A stretch of 39,127 bases of DNA from Clostridia bacterium (GTDB lineage: Bacteria; Bacillota; Clostridia; Oscillospirales; Acutalibacteraceae): assembly GCA_024692685.1 (NCBI GenBank), contig JAILMJ010000107.1:1-39127 (forward strand), read 5' to 3'. The position numbers and the translations under genes are program-made. A model generated the notes under the pieces. The model made no database searches and was not told the DNA's origin. It worked only from the letters and a program-made list of their open reading frames with translations. Positions 1 through 7,558 of this stretch are shown here, piece after piece (the first letter of the stretch is position 1; every line of letters begins with the position of its first letter).

Positions 1-57
1 ATGTCCTGGAAAATCCTTTAGATCCTTTATTGGTAATTTTACAATACTGTCTGACAT
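1..57 (-). CDS. ParB-like partition protein, N-terminal fragment (runs off window)
   Basis: Only the first 19 codons are present. The reading frame starts at the ATG at 57 and runs off the left edge. It has a strong ribosome binding site (AGGAGG, complement of 64-69). The peptide contains KLPIKDLKDFPGH, which resembles the opening of the ParB/RepB/Spo0J nuclease-like domain found in plasmid and integrative-element partition proteins (a conserved pattern of the type LPxxxLxxFPxHPF). The gene lies downstream of the integrase genes on the same strand, behind a terminator, so it probably belongs to the mobile element. The call rests on a very short peptide; the rest of the gene is needed to confirm it. 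Confidence 0.5.
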   Translation of the reverse strand, partial: MSDSIVKLPIKDLKDFPGH

Positions 58-79
58 ATATAACCTCCTAAGTAAAAAA

Positions 80-116
80 TAAAAAAGCCGGACTTATCAA
101 TACGATAAAGTCCGGC
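80..116 (-). terminator. Intrinsic terminator after the integrase operon
   Basis: A stem pairs 87-98 with 104-116 (GCCGGACTTATC / GATAAAGTCCGGC, one bulge). On the minus strand a U-run follows it (A-rich + strand from 74 to 86). It ends the transcript of the 139-693 gene before the ParB-like gene. Confidence 0.85.
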
Positions 117-138
117 AGATATTAAATGCACTTGATTT

Positions 139-693
139 TCAACTCGTTTTGTTTATTATGAGTATTTTGCCTTTATCAGAATTTCGAACGGATTTAACTT
201 CGTTCTCTGAAATATTTAGAAGTTCAGCTATCTTTTTTTCGGTAAAACCTTCTTCCGTTAATTCAGTAATAGCTTCTGCTGTTTTTTCTTTCTTTCCGCG
301 GGAGTATCCTTCCCTAAACCCTATTCTTCTGCTTTCGGAAAGTTTTTTATTTAACTGCTCTTTTTCCTCTTCTGATGGTTCCGGCAGAGGAGGATTAATA
401 CCAACTTCCCACATATGATTTAGTCTGGTTATAACCCTTGCCATATCATTTGGTGACGCATACCCAATCTTCTTGAAAACCGATCTCACATGCCTCATCC
501 AAGTCGCCTTTGAAACATAGAACTTCCTAGACATAACCTTGTAATCGATGCCAGCGCGCTTAAGATACTTACGTACCATTTTCGGCGTAAGATTGAGGAT
601 ATCTGTTAGATCGCCGATGGTAAGAGGATCATTGTGATTTTTGAGAATTTCCTTCCAATTTGAATCGTTGAACATAGTAACACATCCAACCAT
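139..693 (-). CDS. Helix-turn-helix protein of the mobile element (possible excisionase or regulator)
   Basis: 184 residues, not recognised by name. The N-terminal third (about 22-60, DPLTIGDLTDILNLTPKMVR then KYLKRAGID) reads as an excisionase-like winged helix. The middle is charged and linker-like. The C-terminal part (about 125-172) contains an EGYSRGKKEK-type helix followed by a second HTH (TEEGFTEKKIAELLNISENE), a tail also seen on Rpn/PD-(D/E)XK transposase-like proteins. Its ATG overlaps the integrase stop in a TAATG arrangement, so the two are translationally coupled; an internal ATG at 675 is an alternative start. Position directly behind an integrase suggests a role in excision or its control, but this is inferred from context. 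Confidence 0.6.
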   Translation of the reverse strand: MVGCVTMFNDSNWKEILKNHNDPLTIGDLTDILNLTPKMVRKYLKRAGIDYKVMSRKFYVSKATWMRHVRSVFKKIGYASPNDMARVITRLNHMWEVGINPPLPEPSEEEKEQLNKKLSESRRIGFREGYSRGKKEKTAEAITELTEEGFTEKKIAELLNISENEVKSVRNSDKGKILIINKTS

Positions 694-1712
694 TATCGAG
701 ATATTTCAATCAGGTTGCAATTAGCCTGTTCCAAAAGGCTATTATCTAAACCAATTGACTGTGCAATTTTATCTTTGCGTTCTTTGTAAAGGTGAGCATA
801 AATATTTGCTGTTGTCTGAATATCGGCATGTCCGAGCCACTCCTGAATATCTTTTAATTTAAAGCCCTTTGAAACCAACATACTTGCGCAGCTGTGTCTT
901 AAATCGTGAAACCTAATATCAGGCATACCTGCATTTTTAAGCAATCGCTTAAAATGTCTTGTAACATGATCCGGAGAATACATTTTCCCATAATCCCATT
1001 TAAAAACATAATCGTTTTCTTGATAGAGTTTATTAAACTTTTTACGATTACTATCTTCTAGATTTCTAAGATTAATAAACATAGACTCAATTGCCGGAGT
1101 AAGAGGATATTCTCGTCGACTACTGGCAGTTTTAGTGGTGTCCTGTTCAACGAAGCCCTTCTTATCTGATTTTATAACTGTGTGCTTTATCGATATGGTT
1201 TTATTATTGAAATCTATGCTATCCCATTTCAATCCAAGAACTTCGCTTCTGCGCAGACCATAAAAAGCAGTGACATAAATAAGCGGAAACATAGGATCAT
1301 CTTGGATTAATTCAAAAAACTCATTAAGTTGTCTTTCGGTAAGAATAGTTGGATCTCTCTTCGTCATTTTCGGCATTATTACAAGGCTGCAAGGGTTATC
1401 CGTTGCGTAGCCGTTGCGGCAGGCAAATACGATAGTTCCTCTGACAACATTCATTAAGTGTCGAATTGATTTTCCAGAAAGTGGTGGTCTTTCTTTACCT
1501 AAAGAATAGTAATCGACAAAGCGTTGAATGTCTAAATATGTCACTTCGTCTATATAGAAGCAATTTTCTTTTTCTATGAAGTATGGAATAACATAATTCT
1601 TAGCAACTCTCTCATAACTCTCAAAAGTTATAATACTAACTCGTTTTTCAATTTCCTCCAGCCACATTTCTACTGCATCAGTAAATAAGATCTTTGAACT
1701 CTTTATTTCCAT
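693..1712 (-). CDS. Tyrosine recombinase (integrase) of an integrative element
   Basis: 339 residues. It is a phage-type integrase with an N-terminal SAM-like core-binding domain (about 10-110) and a C-terminal catalytic domain. The catalytic set is visible: Arg154 in YGLRRSEVLGLKW, the HDLRH box (His269, Arg272), LGHAD (His295) and nucleophile Tyr305 in ANIYAHL. It breaks and rejoins DNA at the att site, probably the tRNA-Ser 3' end at 2820-2875. A GTG at 1721 is in frame, but the ATG at 1712 is better spaced from an AAGGGTG ribosome binding site and is used here. The gene is coupled to the downstream HTH gene by stop-start overlap. Confidence 0.95.
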   Translation of the reverse strand: MEIKSSKILFTDAVEMWLEEIEKRVSIITFESYERVAKNYVIPYFIEKENCFYIDEVTYLDIQRFVDYYSLGKERPPLSGKSIRHLMNVVRGTIVFACRNGYATDNPCSLVIMPKMTKRDPTILTERQLNEFFELIQDDPMFPLIYVTAFYGLRRSEVLGLKWDSIDFNNKTISIKHTVIKSDKKGFVEQDTTKTASSRREYPLTPAIESMFINLRNLEDSNRKKFNKLYQENDYVFKWDYGKMYSPDHVTRHFKRLLKNAGMPDIRFHDLRHSCASMLVSKGFKLKDIQEWLGHADIQTTANIYAHLYKERKDKIAQSIGLDNSLLEQANCNLIEISR

Positions 1713-1807
1713 TTTTCTCACCCTTAACTTATAATAAGATAATCAAATAACACACTTTTTTTCATTGCTTAAATTATATACACAATGAAACAATTCTCAA
1801 GGATGCC

Positions 1808-1853
1808 AAAAAGCCAAGATCTCAAATTTAAACAATCGAAATCTTGGCTTTTT
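1808..1853. terminator. Intrinsic terminator, probably bidirectional
   Basis: A perfect 13-bp stem, AAAAAGCCAAGAT (1808-1820) with ATCTTGGCTTTTT (1841-1853), has runs of A and T on its two sides and can act on either strand. It lies just downstream of the 1902-2549 gene and upstream of the integrase start. Confidence 0.85.
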
Positions 1854-1901
1854 GTTGATTATGAAAATGCAGGGTGTTTTGAAAGAAGTAAGAAAAACAG
1901 T

Positions 1902-2549
1902 TTATTTATTGCTTGTTTTACTGTTTTTTGAAAGATAGTATATCTCCCAAAGCATATTGATATGCTTTTTTGATTTCTTAACAATTTTTTTGTTATAATA
2001 ATCCGAATTTAAAAAGTTAATCAAATACTCTTTAGGAATGGCATGTTTTTGAGGAAGGATGATTGCTCTAAGCTTTTTAGAAGTAATCCACCCATTAATT
2101 GTACGAACAGTATATCCAGTTAAATTAGATACCTCCGTTGACGTGAAGATTTCTTTATGAGATGATAGTTTATCAGAATAGTAAAATTTTGCGGCCTTTT
2201 GGTCAAATTCAGGTGGAAGGTAACTAACGAATCTTTTCCGATCGATTTTCCAAGATTCGCCAAACTTCTTTTTTTGGTCAGAATCATCCATACGCTTGTA
2301 CCAATCATCAGGCGGTCTATACTTGCCGGGTGCCTCATAGTAATCCTTCAACCAGAGAATAACATCATCTTTCTTAATACTGTAACACCGAGTTTTTTTC
2401 CCGGTGTGTTCACATGGCACAAGTCCACTCCTTAGAAGCCACTCCGCTTTCTTTTTTGAAATATGACAGAGTTTGTACATTTGCTCCTTGGTAATATAAT
2501 CGGAACATTTTTCAAGCTCTTTAAGGATTATTTTAATTTCAATTTTCAC
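1902..2549 (-). CDS. Protein with two predicted winged-helix domains (mobile-element regulator)
   Basis: 215 residues, not recognised by name. Two segments resemble MerR/excisionase-type DNA-binding domains: residues about 17-70 (YITKEQMYKLCHISKKKAEW, then a wing ending in KKDDVILWLKDYY) and about 135-190 (FTSTEVSNLTGYTVRTINGW, then IPKEYLINFLNSDYY). The repeated HTH + beta-wing + 'helix ending in a (L/F)L' layout suggests an internal duplication. It starts with GTG at 2549, preceded by AGGAG at 2559-2563 (9-nt spacing). It is the gene closest to the attachment site and faces the repeats at 2611-2667, so it is a candidate to bind them. AT-rich composition matches the rest of the element. Confidence 0.6.
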   Translation of the reverse strand: MKIEIKIILKELEKCSDYITKEQMYKLCHISKKKAEWLLRSGLVPCEHTGKKTRCYSIKKDDVILWLKDYYEAPGKYRPPDDWYKRMDDSDQKKKFGESWKIDRKRFVSYLPPEFDQKAAKFYYSDKLSSHKEIFTSTEVSNLTGYTVRTINGWITSKKLRAIILPQKHAIPKEYLINFLNSDYYNKKIVKKSKKHINMLWEIYYLSKNSKTSNK

Positions 2550-2610
2550 ATTATCTTACTCCTGAAAATTAATCCAACCGGAGTGAACAGAAAAACCGAA
2601 AATAATGCTT

Positions 2611-2667
2611 TTTTCTCTCATAATTTCTCTCAAACAGGAGAGAAAAACGAAAAAATGGAGAGAAAAA
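2611..2667. repeat. Four copies of GAGAGAAA in mixed orientation near the att site
   Basis: TTTCTCTC occurs at 2612-2619 and 2624-2631. Its complement GAGAGAAA occurs at 2638-2645 and 2658-2665, both within GGAGAGAAAAA. Copies 2 and 3 form a perfect 8-bp inverted repeat with a 6-nt spacer; copies 3 and 4 are 20 bp apart. The cluster lies between the HTH gene and the tRNA-Ser junction, where integrase arm-type sites or an operator would be expected. Function is inferred. Confidence 0.55.
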
Positions 2668-2819
2668 GTGAAAAATGCCGTTTTATTCGAATTATCAAGG
2701 GCTTGCAGATTCCTATTGAAGAAAGCACCGAAATCCCTTGTGGAATATGGCACGAACGGCTCAGAGCAGGAGACCTCAAAAAACCACCAAAAAACAGAGA
2801 AATCCAATTGCTTTTATGA

Positions 2820-2875
2820 CTCGAAATGCTGTGTACAGAAATGTACCTAGGGTTCGAATCCCTAACTCTCCGCCA
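2820..2875 (+). other. attR-type junction: 3' half of a tRNA-Ser(CGA)
   Basis: The sequence folds as the 3' part of a tRNA-Ser. It has an anticodon loop CTCGAAA (2820-2826, anticodon CGA), a long variable arm with GTAC/GTAC, a T-arm TAGGG-TTCGAAT-CCCTA (2848-2864), the 3' acceptor strand ACTCTCC (2865-2871), discriminator G and CCA. The 5' half is missing: the bases before the anticodon loop do not pair with the 3' anticodon stem, and no GGAGAGT acceptor strand is found at the right distance. Integrases that use tRNA genes often cross over at the anticodon loop. Because this is the displaced 3' fragment, the element lies to its left and host DNA to its right. The intact tRNA should be at the other end, outside the window. 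Confidence 0.8.
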
Positions 2876-2876
2876 G

Positions 2877-2916
2877 AAAGCCTTGAAACACAAGTGTTTC
2901 GGGCTTTTATTTTTTT
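2877..2916 (+). terminator. Terminator of the original tRNA-Ser
   Basis: A stem AAAGCC...GAAACAC (2877-2891) pairs with GTGTTTC...GGCTTT (2894-2907) with one bulged T, followed by TTATTTTTTT. It begins one base after the tRNA CCA, so it was probably the native terminator of the tRNA gene, now separated from its promoter. Confidence 0.8.
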
Positions 2917-3081
2917 GCAAAAATGAGACAAACAACTGAAAAAATTTTTTGCACAAAAAAGCCGAACGCTTGTTTTTGAAAGCTTGACCTAAGTAAAACG
3001 CACAGACTTCCTTTAATTGGGAGGCCTATGAAATTGCTTTATATGTAAAAACAGAGATCAGTTTTTCTGATATTTTGTTTA

Positions 3082-3109
3082 TTGAAATATTACGCGTGTG
3101 TGTTATAAT
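3082..3109 (+). promoter_or_regulatory. Sigma-A-type promoter of the restriction-modification operon
   Basis: TTGAAA (3082-3087), 16-bp spacer, TATAAT (3104-3109), ahead of the vsr start at 3159, which has an AGAGGG ribosome binding site. The stretch 2917-3081 holds nothing else I can recognise. Confidence 0.65.
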
Positions 3110-3158
3110 AATTATATTATGGGATAATTTTACCTAATACTCTATCAAGAGGGAAAAA

Positions 3159-3581
3159 ATGGATAATCACACACCGGAACAACGACGCAAAAATATGCAA
3201 GCCGTTAAAAATAAAGATTCAAAAATAGAAGTAAAGCTCCGAAATGAATTATGGGCAAGAGGTCTGCATTATCGAAAAAATGATAAAACCGTATTTGGTC
3301 ATCCCGATTTAACTTTTAAAGGTAAAAAGATTGCCGTGTTTGTTGACAGCGAATTCTGGCATGGATACGATTGGGAAAATCGAAAATCGGATTTCAAATC
3401 TCATCTAGAATTCTGGATTCCGAAAATTGAACGGAATATGCAGAGGGATATTGAAGTAAACGACAGACTCAAAAATAACGGTTGGACGGTTATTCGTTTT
3501 TGGGGCAAAGACATAAAAAAAGATGTAGCGGCTTGCGCCGATATAGTGGAAAGGGCGGTAAAAGAAATTGAAAAAGTATAA
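3159..3581 (+). CDS. vsr: Very short patch repair (Vsr-type) mismatch endonuclease
   Basis: 140 residues, the usual Vsr length. Vsr nicks DNA next to a T in T:G mismatches that arise when 5-methylcytosine deaminates, and so limits the mutagenic cost of the partner methyltransferase. The start (TPEQRRKNMQAVKNKDSK) is the family signature, followed by GHPDL (Asp50, metal ligand) and VFVDSEFWHGYDW (about 60-72, with the family FWH motif), and the C-terminal GWTVIRFWGKDI. The end overlaps the methyltransferase start by 14 nt, which indicates coupled translation and joint function. It is the first gene of the island operon. Confidence 0.93.
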   Translation: MDNHTPEQRRKNMQAVKNKDSKIEVKLRNELWARGLHYRKNDKTVFGHPDLTFKGKKIAVFVDSEFWHGYDWENRKSDFKSHLEFWIPKIERNMQRDIEVNDRLKNNGWTVIRFWGKDIKKDVAACADIVERAVKEIEKV

Positions 3582-4578
3582 ATCAATTGATTTATTTGCA
3601 GGCATAGGCGGTATTCGTCTCGGATTTGATAATGCATTCGGCGATTCGATAGAAACCGTTTTTGTAAGCGAGTGGGATTTGCCCGCTCAGAAGACTTATA
3701 CCGAAAACTTCCACGATGATTTTGGAATTGCCGGAGATATCACAAAAATTAAGGAAAAAGACATTCCTGCTTTTGATATCTGCCTTGCCGGTTTCCCCTG
3801 TCAGGCATTTTCTATGGCAGGCAAACACGGTGGATTTAATGATAGTTATAAAGGGATGAGCCGTGGCACTTTATTCCAAGATGTTGTCCGTATTTGTGAA
3901 TACCACAAGCCGAAAGTAATCTTTTGCGAAAATGTAAAAGGCTTAACAATTCATGATAAAGGAAGAACTTTCAAAGTTATCAAAGGTGCTTTTGAAGAAA
4001 TCGGATACACCGTTTTTTATAAGATTCTCAACAGTAAAGATTTCGGAGTTCCTCAAAACAGAGAAAGAATATACCTTGTATGTTTCAGAAATGACATTGC
4101 ACCCGAGGATTTCTTTTTCCCGGAAGGTACACAGAAACCCGTTTGCATTCGTGACATTTTGGATGATGCTCCCATTCCGTCAAAATACTATCTCTCCGAT
4201 GTTTATATGAACACTTTGAGAGAACACAGAGCAAGGCACGAAGCGGCCGGTCACGGCTTTGGATATGTTATCAGAGACCTTGACGGAATCGCGGGCACGA
4301 TTGTTTGCGGCGGTATGGGCAGAGAGGGTAATCTTATAATTGACAGCCGTGAGCATTCAATGATTCCGACTACTCACATAAAGGGCGAAATAAATAAAGA
4401 AGACATTCGCAAAATGACTCCCAGAGAATGGGCGAGACTCCAGGGCTTCCCCGATGACTACAAGCTTACTCTTGCCGACGCTTCTCTCTATAAACAGTTC
4501 GGCAACAGCGTTACGGTAAATGTTATAGAAGCCATTGCAAAAGAAATACGCAAAGTTTTGATTTACGGAGGCCATTGA
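3568..4578 (+). CDS. DNA (cytosine-5)-methyltransferase, Vsr-linked
   Basis: 336 residues. It transfers a methyl group from S-adenosylmethionine to C5 of cytosine in a specific site. Motif I DLFAGIGGIRLGF (8-20) binds the cofactor; motif IV GFPCQAFSMAG has the catalytic Cys78; motif VI is ENVKG (Glu121); motif VIII is QNRERIYLV (about 163-171); motif X is QFGNSV near the C-terminus. The target recognition region (about 200-280) includes HGFGYVIRD, which recalls the NGFGYG stretch of Dcm/EcoRII-type enzymes. Its neighbour is an HpaII-family nuclease, so CCGG is a plausible target, but specificity cannot be read from sequence alone. Confidence 0.95.
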   Translation: MKKYKSIDLFAGIGGIRLGFDNAFGDSIETVFVSEWDLPAQKTYTENFHDDFGIAGDITKIKEKDIPAFDICLAGFPCQAFSMAGKHGGFNDSYKGMSRGTLFQDVVRICEYHKPKVIFCENVKGLTIHDKGRTFKVIKGAFEEIGYTVFYKILNSKDFGVPQNRERIYLVCFRNDIAPEDFFFPEGTQKPVCIRDILDDAPIPSKYYLSDVYMNTLREHRARHEAAGHGFGYVIRDLDGIAGTIVCGGMGREGNLIIDSREHSMIPTTHIKGEINKEDIRKMTPREWARLQGFPDDYKLTLADASLYKQFGNSVTVNVIEAIAKEIRKVLIYGGH

Positions 4579-4580
4579 TT

Positions 4581-5660
4581 ATGCCGAAAATAACAGGCAA
4601 CAAAGGCGAATGGAGCGAGCTTTATGTTCTGCTTGAATTGCTTGCCGATGGCAAGCTTTACGCTGCCGATGACAAATTGAAAAAACTTGAAGATATTTAC
4701 TTCCCAATTCTGAAAATTCTCCGTGACGAAGAATCCTCAAAGAAGATGGAATATGTTATTGAGGATGACAAAAAAGTTGAGCTATATATTAACGGCAAAA
4801 AGTGTAAAGATATTTCAAGGGCTGATTTGAAAGAGTTTTCGACGATTCTTTATAAGAGAATAATTGAAGGGGACAAAGAAAGAGCATTTGAAGTTGAAGA
4901 AGCAAGCAGAATTATGCCTGAAATTGAATGTACAAAAATCAAAGCTCCGTCAACGGATAAGACTGATATCAGAATGCAATTGCAAGATATAAATACTGGT
5001 TATAAAACAATTTGTGGTTTTAGTATCAAATCCGAATTGGGAAGTCCGCCTACACTTTTGAATGCAAGCGGAGCAACGAGCTTTCAATTTGAAGTTACCG
5101 GTATCAATGACGGAGACGTAGACATAATCAATAATATTGAAGGCAGAACTAAAATTCTTGACAGAGTTAAATGTATCGATGAACGCGGAACCCTAAAATA
5201 TGTAAAAGCAAAAAGCAAGGGCTTTTCAAATAATTTAATGTATATTGACAGTTATATGGAGGAAATAATTGTATCCAGCCTTTTATTCTGTTACAGAACA
5301 GGGAACAAAACATGTAGCGAAATTGTTGATATGCTTGAAGAAACAAATCCTCTCGGCTACCCCAAAAGAGGATTATATGAATACAAATTCAAAAAGTTTT
5401 TATGTGCGATTGCACTTGGCATGACTCCAAGTAAGGAATGGGATGGCAGAGATGAAGCTAACGGTGGCTATATAGCTGTTACCACAAAAGGCGATGTTTT
5501 AGCTTACCATATTTACAATCGTGACTATTTTGAAGAATACCTATTGAACAACACAAGATTTGATAGGGGCTCAACATCAAAACACAGTTTTGCAACGGTA
5601 TACAAAGAAAACGGCAAATATTATTTTGATATGAATTTGCAAATAAGGTTTATAAAGTGA
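4581..5660 (+). CDS. HpaII-family type II restriction endonuclease
   Basis: 359 residues, close to the length of HpaII. It opens with TGNKGEWSELYVLLELL and then LYAADDKLKKLEDIYFPILK, a pattern I recognise from HpaII-family endonucleases (cut CCGG when unmethylated). A likely PD-(D/E)XK-type catalytic core lies at STDKTDIRMQLQD (Asp129) followed by GFSIKSELG (Lys150). An in-frame TTG at 4575 overlaps the methyltransferase stop, but the ATG at 4581 is 9 nt from GGAGG and is preferred. Placement directly after a cytosine methyltransferase fits a type II pair. Recognition by memory of the family, not by search. Confidence 0.78.
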   Translation: MPKITGNKGEWSELYVLLELLADGKLYAADDKLKKLEDIYFPILKILRDEESSKKMEYVIEDDKKVELYINGKKCKDISRADLKEFSTILYKRIIEGDKERAFEVEEASRIMPEIECTKIKAPSTDKTDIRMQLQDINTGYKTICGFSIKSELGSPPTLLNASGATSFQFEVTGINDGDVDIINNIEGRTKILDRVKCIDERGTLKYVKAKSKGFSNNLMYIDSYMEEIIVSSLLFCYRTGNKTCSEIVDMLEETNPLGYPKRGLYEYKFKKFLCAIALGMTPSKEWDGRDEANGGYIAVTTKGDVLAYHIYNRDYFEEYLLNNTRFDRGSTSKHSFATVYKENGKYYFDMNLQIRFIK

Positions 5661-5670
5661 GGATGAATAA

Positions 5671-7557
5671 ATGGCTATTACTCCTAATGAATTAAATTTA
5701 ACAAAGATTTTTTCAGATACTAAATACTATGTGGATTTTTATCAACGTGAATATAAGTGGAATGACTCCAAGCAAGAATATAAACCTATTTCTTCTTTGT
5801 TAGAGGATATCTTTTTTAGATTTGAACTCGATTACAAAGCGAATGATCCTGTAAATCAAGAGACTATTGATAACTATAGATTTTATTATTTGAACTCGTT
5901 TATGATAAACAAAGTTGCGGGAAAAACATATATCGTAGATGGGCAGCAGAGATTAACCACATTAACTATAATATCAATTATGCTTTGCAAACTGGCGGAA
6001 GAATTTGGAGCAAACGACGGCTTAATTAGTTTTATCAGGCAAAGGATTTGTTCTAATGACGCTTTAGGCAATTATATTTATTGGATGGGGTTTGATGACA
6101 GAAGGGTAGCCCTTGACAACCTTATGAAAAATGCAGTTGAAGATATTGCAAATATAGACCGAACAAACGCTACTATATCACAGAAAAACATTTATGAAGC
6201 CGCTCCTATTATTTATAATATGTTAAAAAGCCGTATAACTGATTCCCATAAATTTATGTTGTTTCAGTTATACTACTATAATAGGATTACAATGGTACAA
6301 CTTGATGTCATTGATGCAAAAGATGTTGCAATGACTTTTGAGGTCATAAATGACAGAGGCGTTCCACTCAGAGCATATGAAATATTAAAGGGAAAACTTG
6401 TTGGCAGTTTGGATAAAGCAGACCAGACTGCTTATGCTGATAAGTGGGATGAGTGTGTCGGGAGTCTCATGGATATTGATGGAAAAGATGAAACCGATGA
6501 TTTCTTTGCATGGTATTTTCAAAGCAAATTTGCCACTAATTATACAGAGCATAAAGCATTAGGAAAACAATATCATAAATCAATTTTTGTTGAGCCTTTT
6601 ACGGACAGAATCGGCTTTAAAGATAAAAAGGATAGGACTCACATAAGTAAAATCAAAAGATTTATCGATCAAGACCTTAAATTCTTTTCTGACTTATATA
6701 TTCGTATGCACAAAAATAAAAAAGATGAGAATCTTGGGATTTATTTTTGGTTTTGTGTTACCAATGGGCAGAATACCAGTATTCACAATCTCATGCTTTC
6801 TGCTATTTCATACAACGACCCGCTGCTTAATGAAAAATATGAAGCAGTATCAAAAGAATTTGATAGACTTTATACAATTTTAATGTTAACCAATTCTTAC
6901 GAATCAAGTGCCTTTATTTCACAAATGGCAGAATTGGCAATTAAGATAAGAAACGCACCTACCATTGACGTGATAAAAGAATCTTTTTTGGATACAATTA
7001 AATCAATTATTAAAGACGAAAGGAATAAAGATTCAGTTGATGATATATTTGCTCCCGGTTTATATGAAAGAGCAACTTATACATCACTCGGAAAGGGGTT
7101 TTTGCGTTATTTCTTTGGCAGAATTGACCATTATCTCTCAGATGAAATGCAACTGCCTACAGTAACTTATCATGGACTAATAAAACAAACTTCAGGTGGA
7201 ACGGTATATCATATAGAGCATATACTTTCTAGAAATGAAGAAAATCTATCCTGGTTTGAAAACGAAGATGAATTTGAAGATTACAGGAACCGTTTAGGTG
7301 CTTTAACGTTTTTAAAAGGTCTTGATAATCAATCATCCGGCAACGAAAGCTATAAGGATAAGTTAACAACTTATATGAATACTGGAACTATTTGGGCAAA
7401 AACGCTTTGCCCTCAATATAGCCATAGTAATATCGGCCTTCAAAACTTTTGCTCACGAAAGAATATAACTTTTAAACAATATGATAAATATGATGCCATA
7501 GCGGTTAAAGAAAGAACAGCTATCTTGATGCAATTAATCAAGATGATTTGGGGTTAA
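5671..7557 (+). CDS. DUF262/DUF1524 protein, GmrSD-like (putative type IV modification-dependent nuclease)
   Basis: 628 residues. The N-terminal DUF262 domain shows FYQREYKW (23-30) and the hallmark DGQQRLTTL (90-98), a ParB/sulfiredoxin-like NTP-binding motif. VINDRGVPLRAYEILKGKLV (about 226-245) is also typical. The C-terminal DUF1524 domain has YHIEHILSRN (His514, His517, Asn522) and YRNRLGALTFLKG, an HNH-type nuclease core. GmrSD enzymes of this architecture cut DNA with modified bases, mainly glucosylated hydroxymethylcytosine in T-even phages. Here it sits 10 nt after the HpaII-family gene and 1 nt before a second methyltransferase, so it is part of the same defence operon. Its actual substrate is not known. 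Confidence 0.85.
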   Translation: MAITPNELNLTKIFSDTKYYVDFYQREYKWNDSKQEYKPISSLLEDIFFRFELDYKANDPVNQETIDNYRFYYLNSFMINKVAGKTYIVDGQQRLTTLTIISIMLCKLAEEFGANDGLISFIRQRICSNDALGNYIYWMGFDDRRVALDNLMKNAVEDIANIDRTNATISQKNIYEAAPIIYNMLKSRITDSHKFMLFQLYYYNRITMVQLDVIDAKDVAMTFEVINDRGVPLRAYEILKGKLVGSLDKADQTAYADKWDECVGSLMDIDGKDETDDFFAWYFQSKFATNYTEHKALGKQYHKSIFVEPFTDRIGFKDKKDRTHISKIKRFIDQDLKFFSDLYIRMHKNKKDENLGIYFWFCVTNGQNTSIHNLMLSAISYNDPLLNEKYEAVSKEFDRLYTILMLTNSYESSAFISQMAELAIKIRNAPTIDVIKESFLDTIKSIIKDERNKDSVDDIFAPGLYERATYTSLGKGFLRYFFGRIDHYLSDEMQLPTVTYHGLIKQTSGGTVYHIEHILSRNEENLSWFENEDEFEDYRNRLGALTFLKGLDNQSSGNESYKDKLTTYMNTGTIWAKTLCPQYSHSNIGLQNFCSRKNITFKQYDKYDAIAVKERTAILMQLIKMIWG

Positions 7558-7558
7558 A

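Noticed and set aside
2630-2956. Minus-strand frame with the peptide RVRDSNPRYI
   Set aside because: This is the well-known false translation of the antisense strand of a tRNA 3' end; the tRNA-Ser fragment at 2820-2875 explains it.
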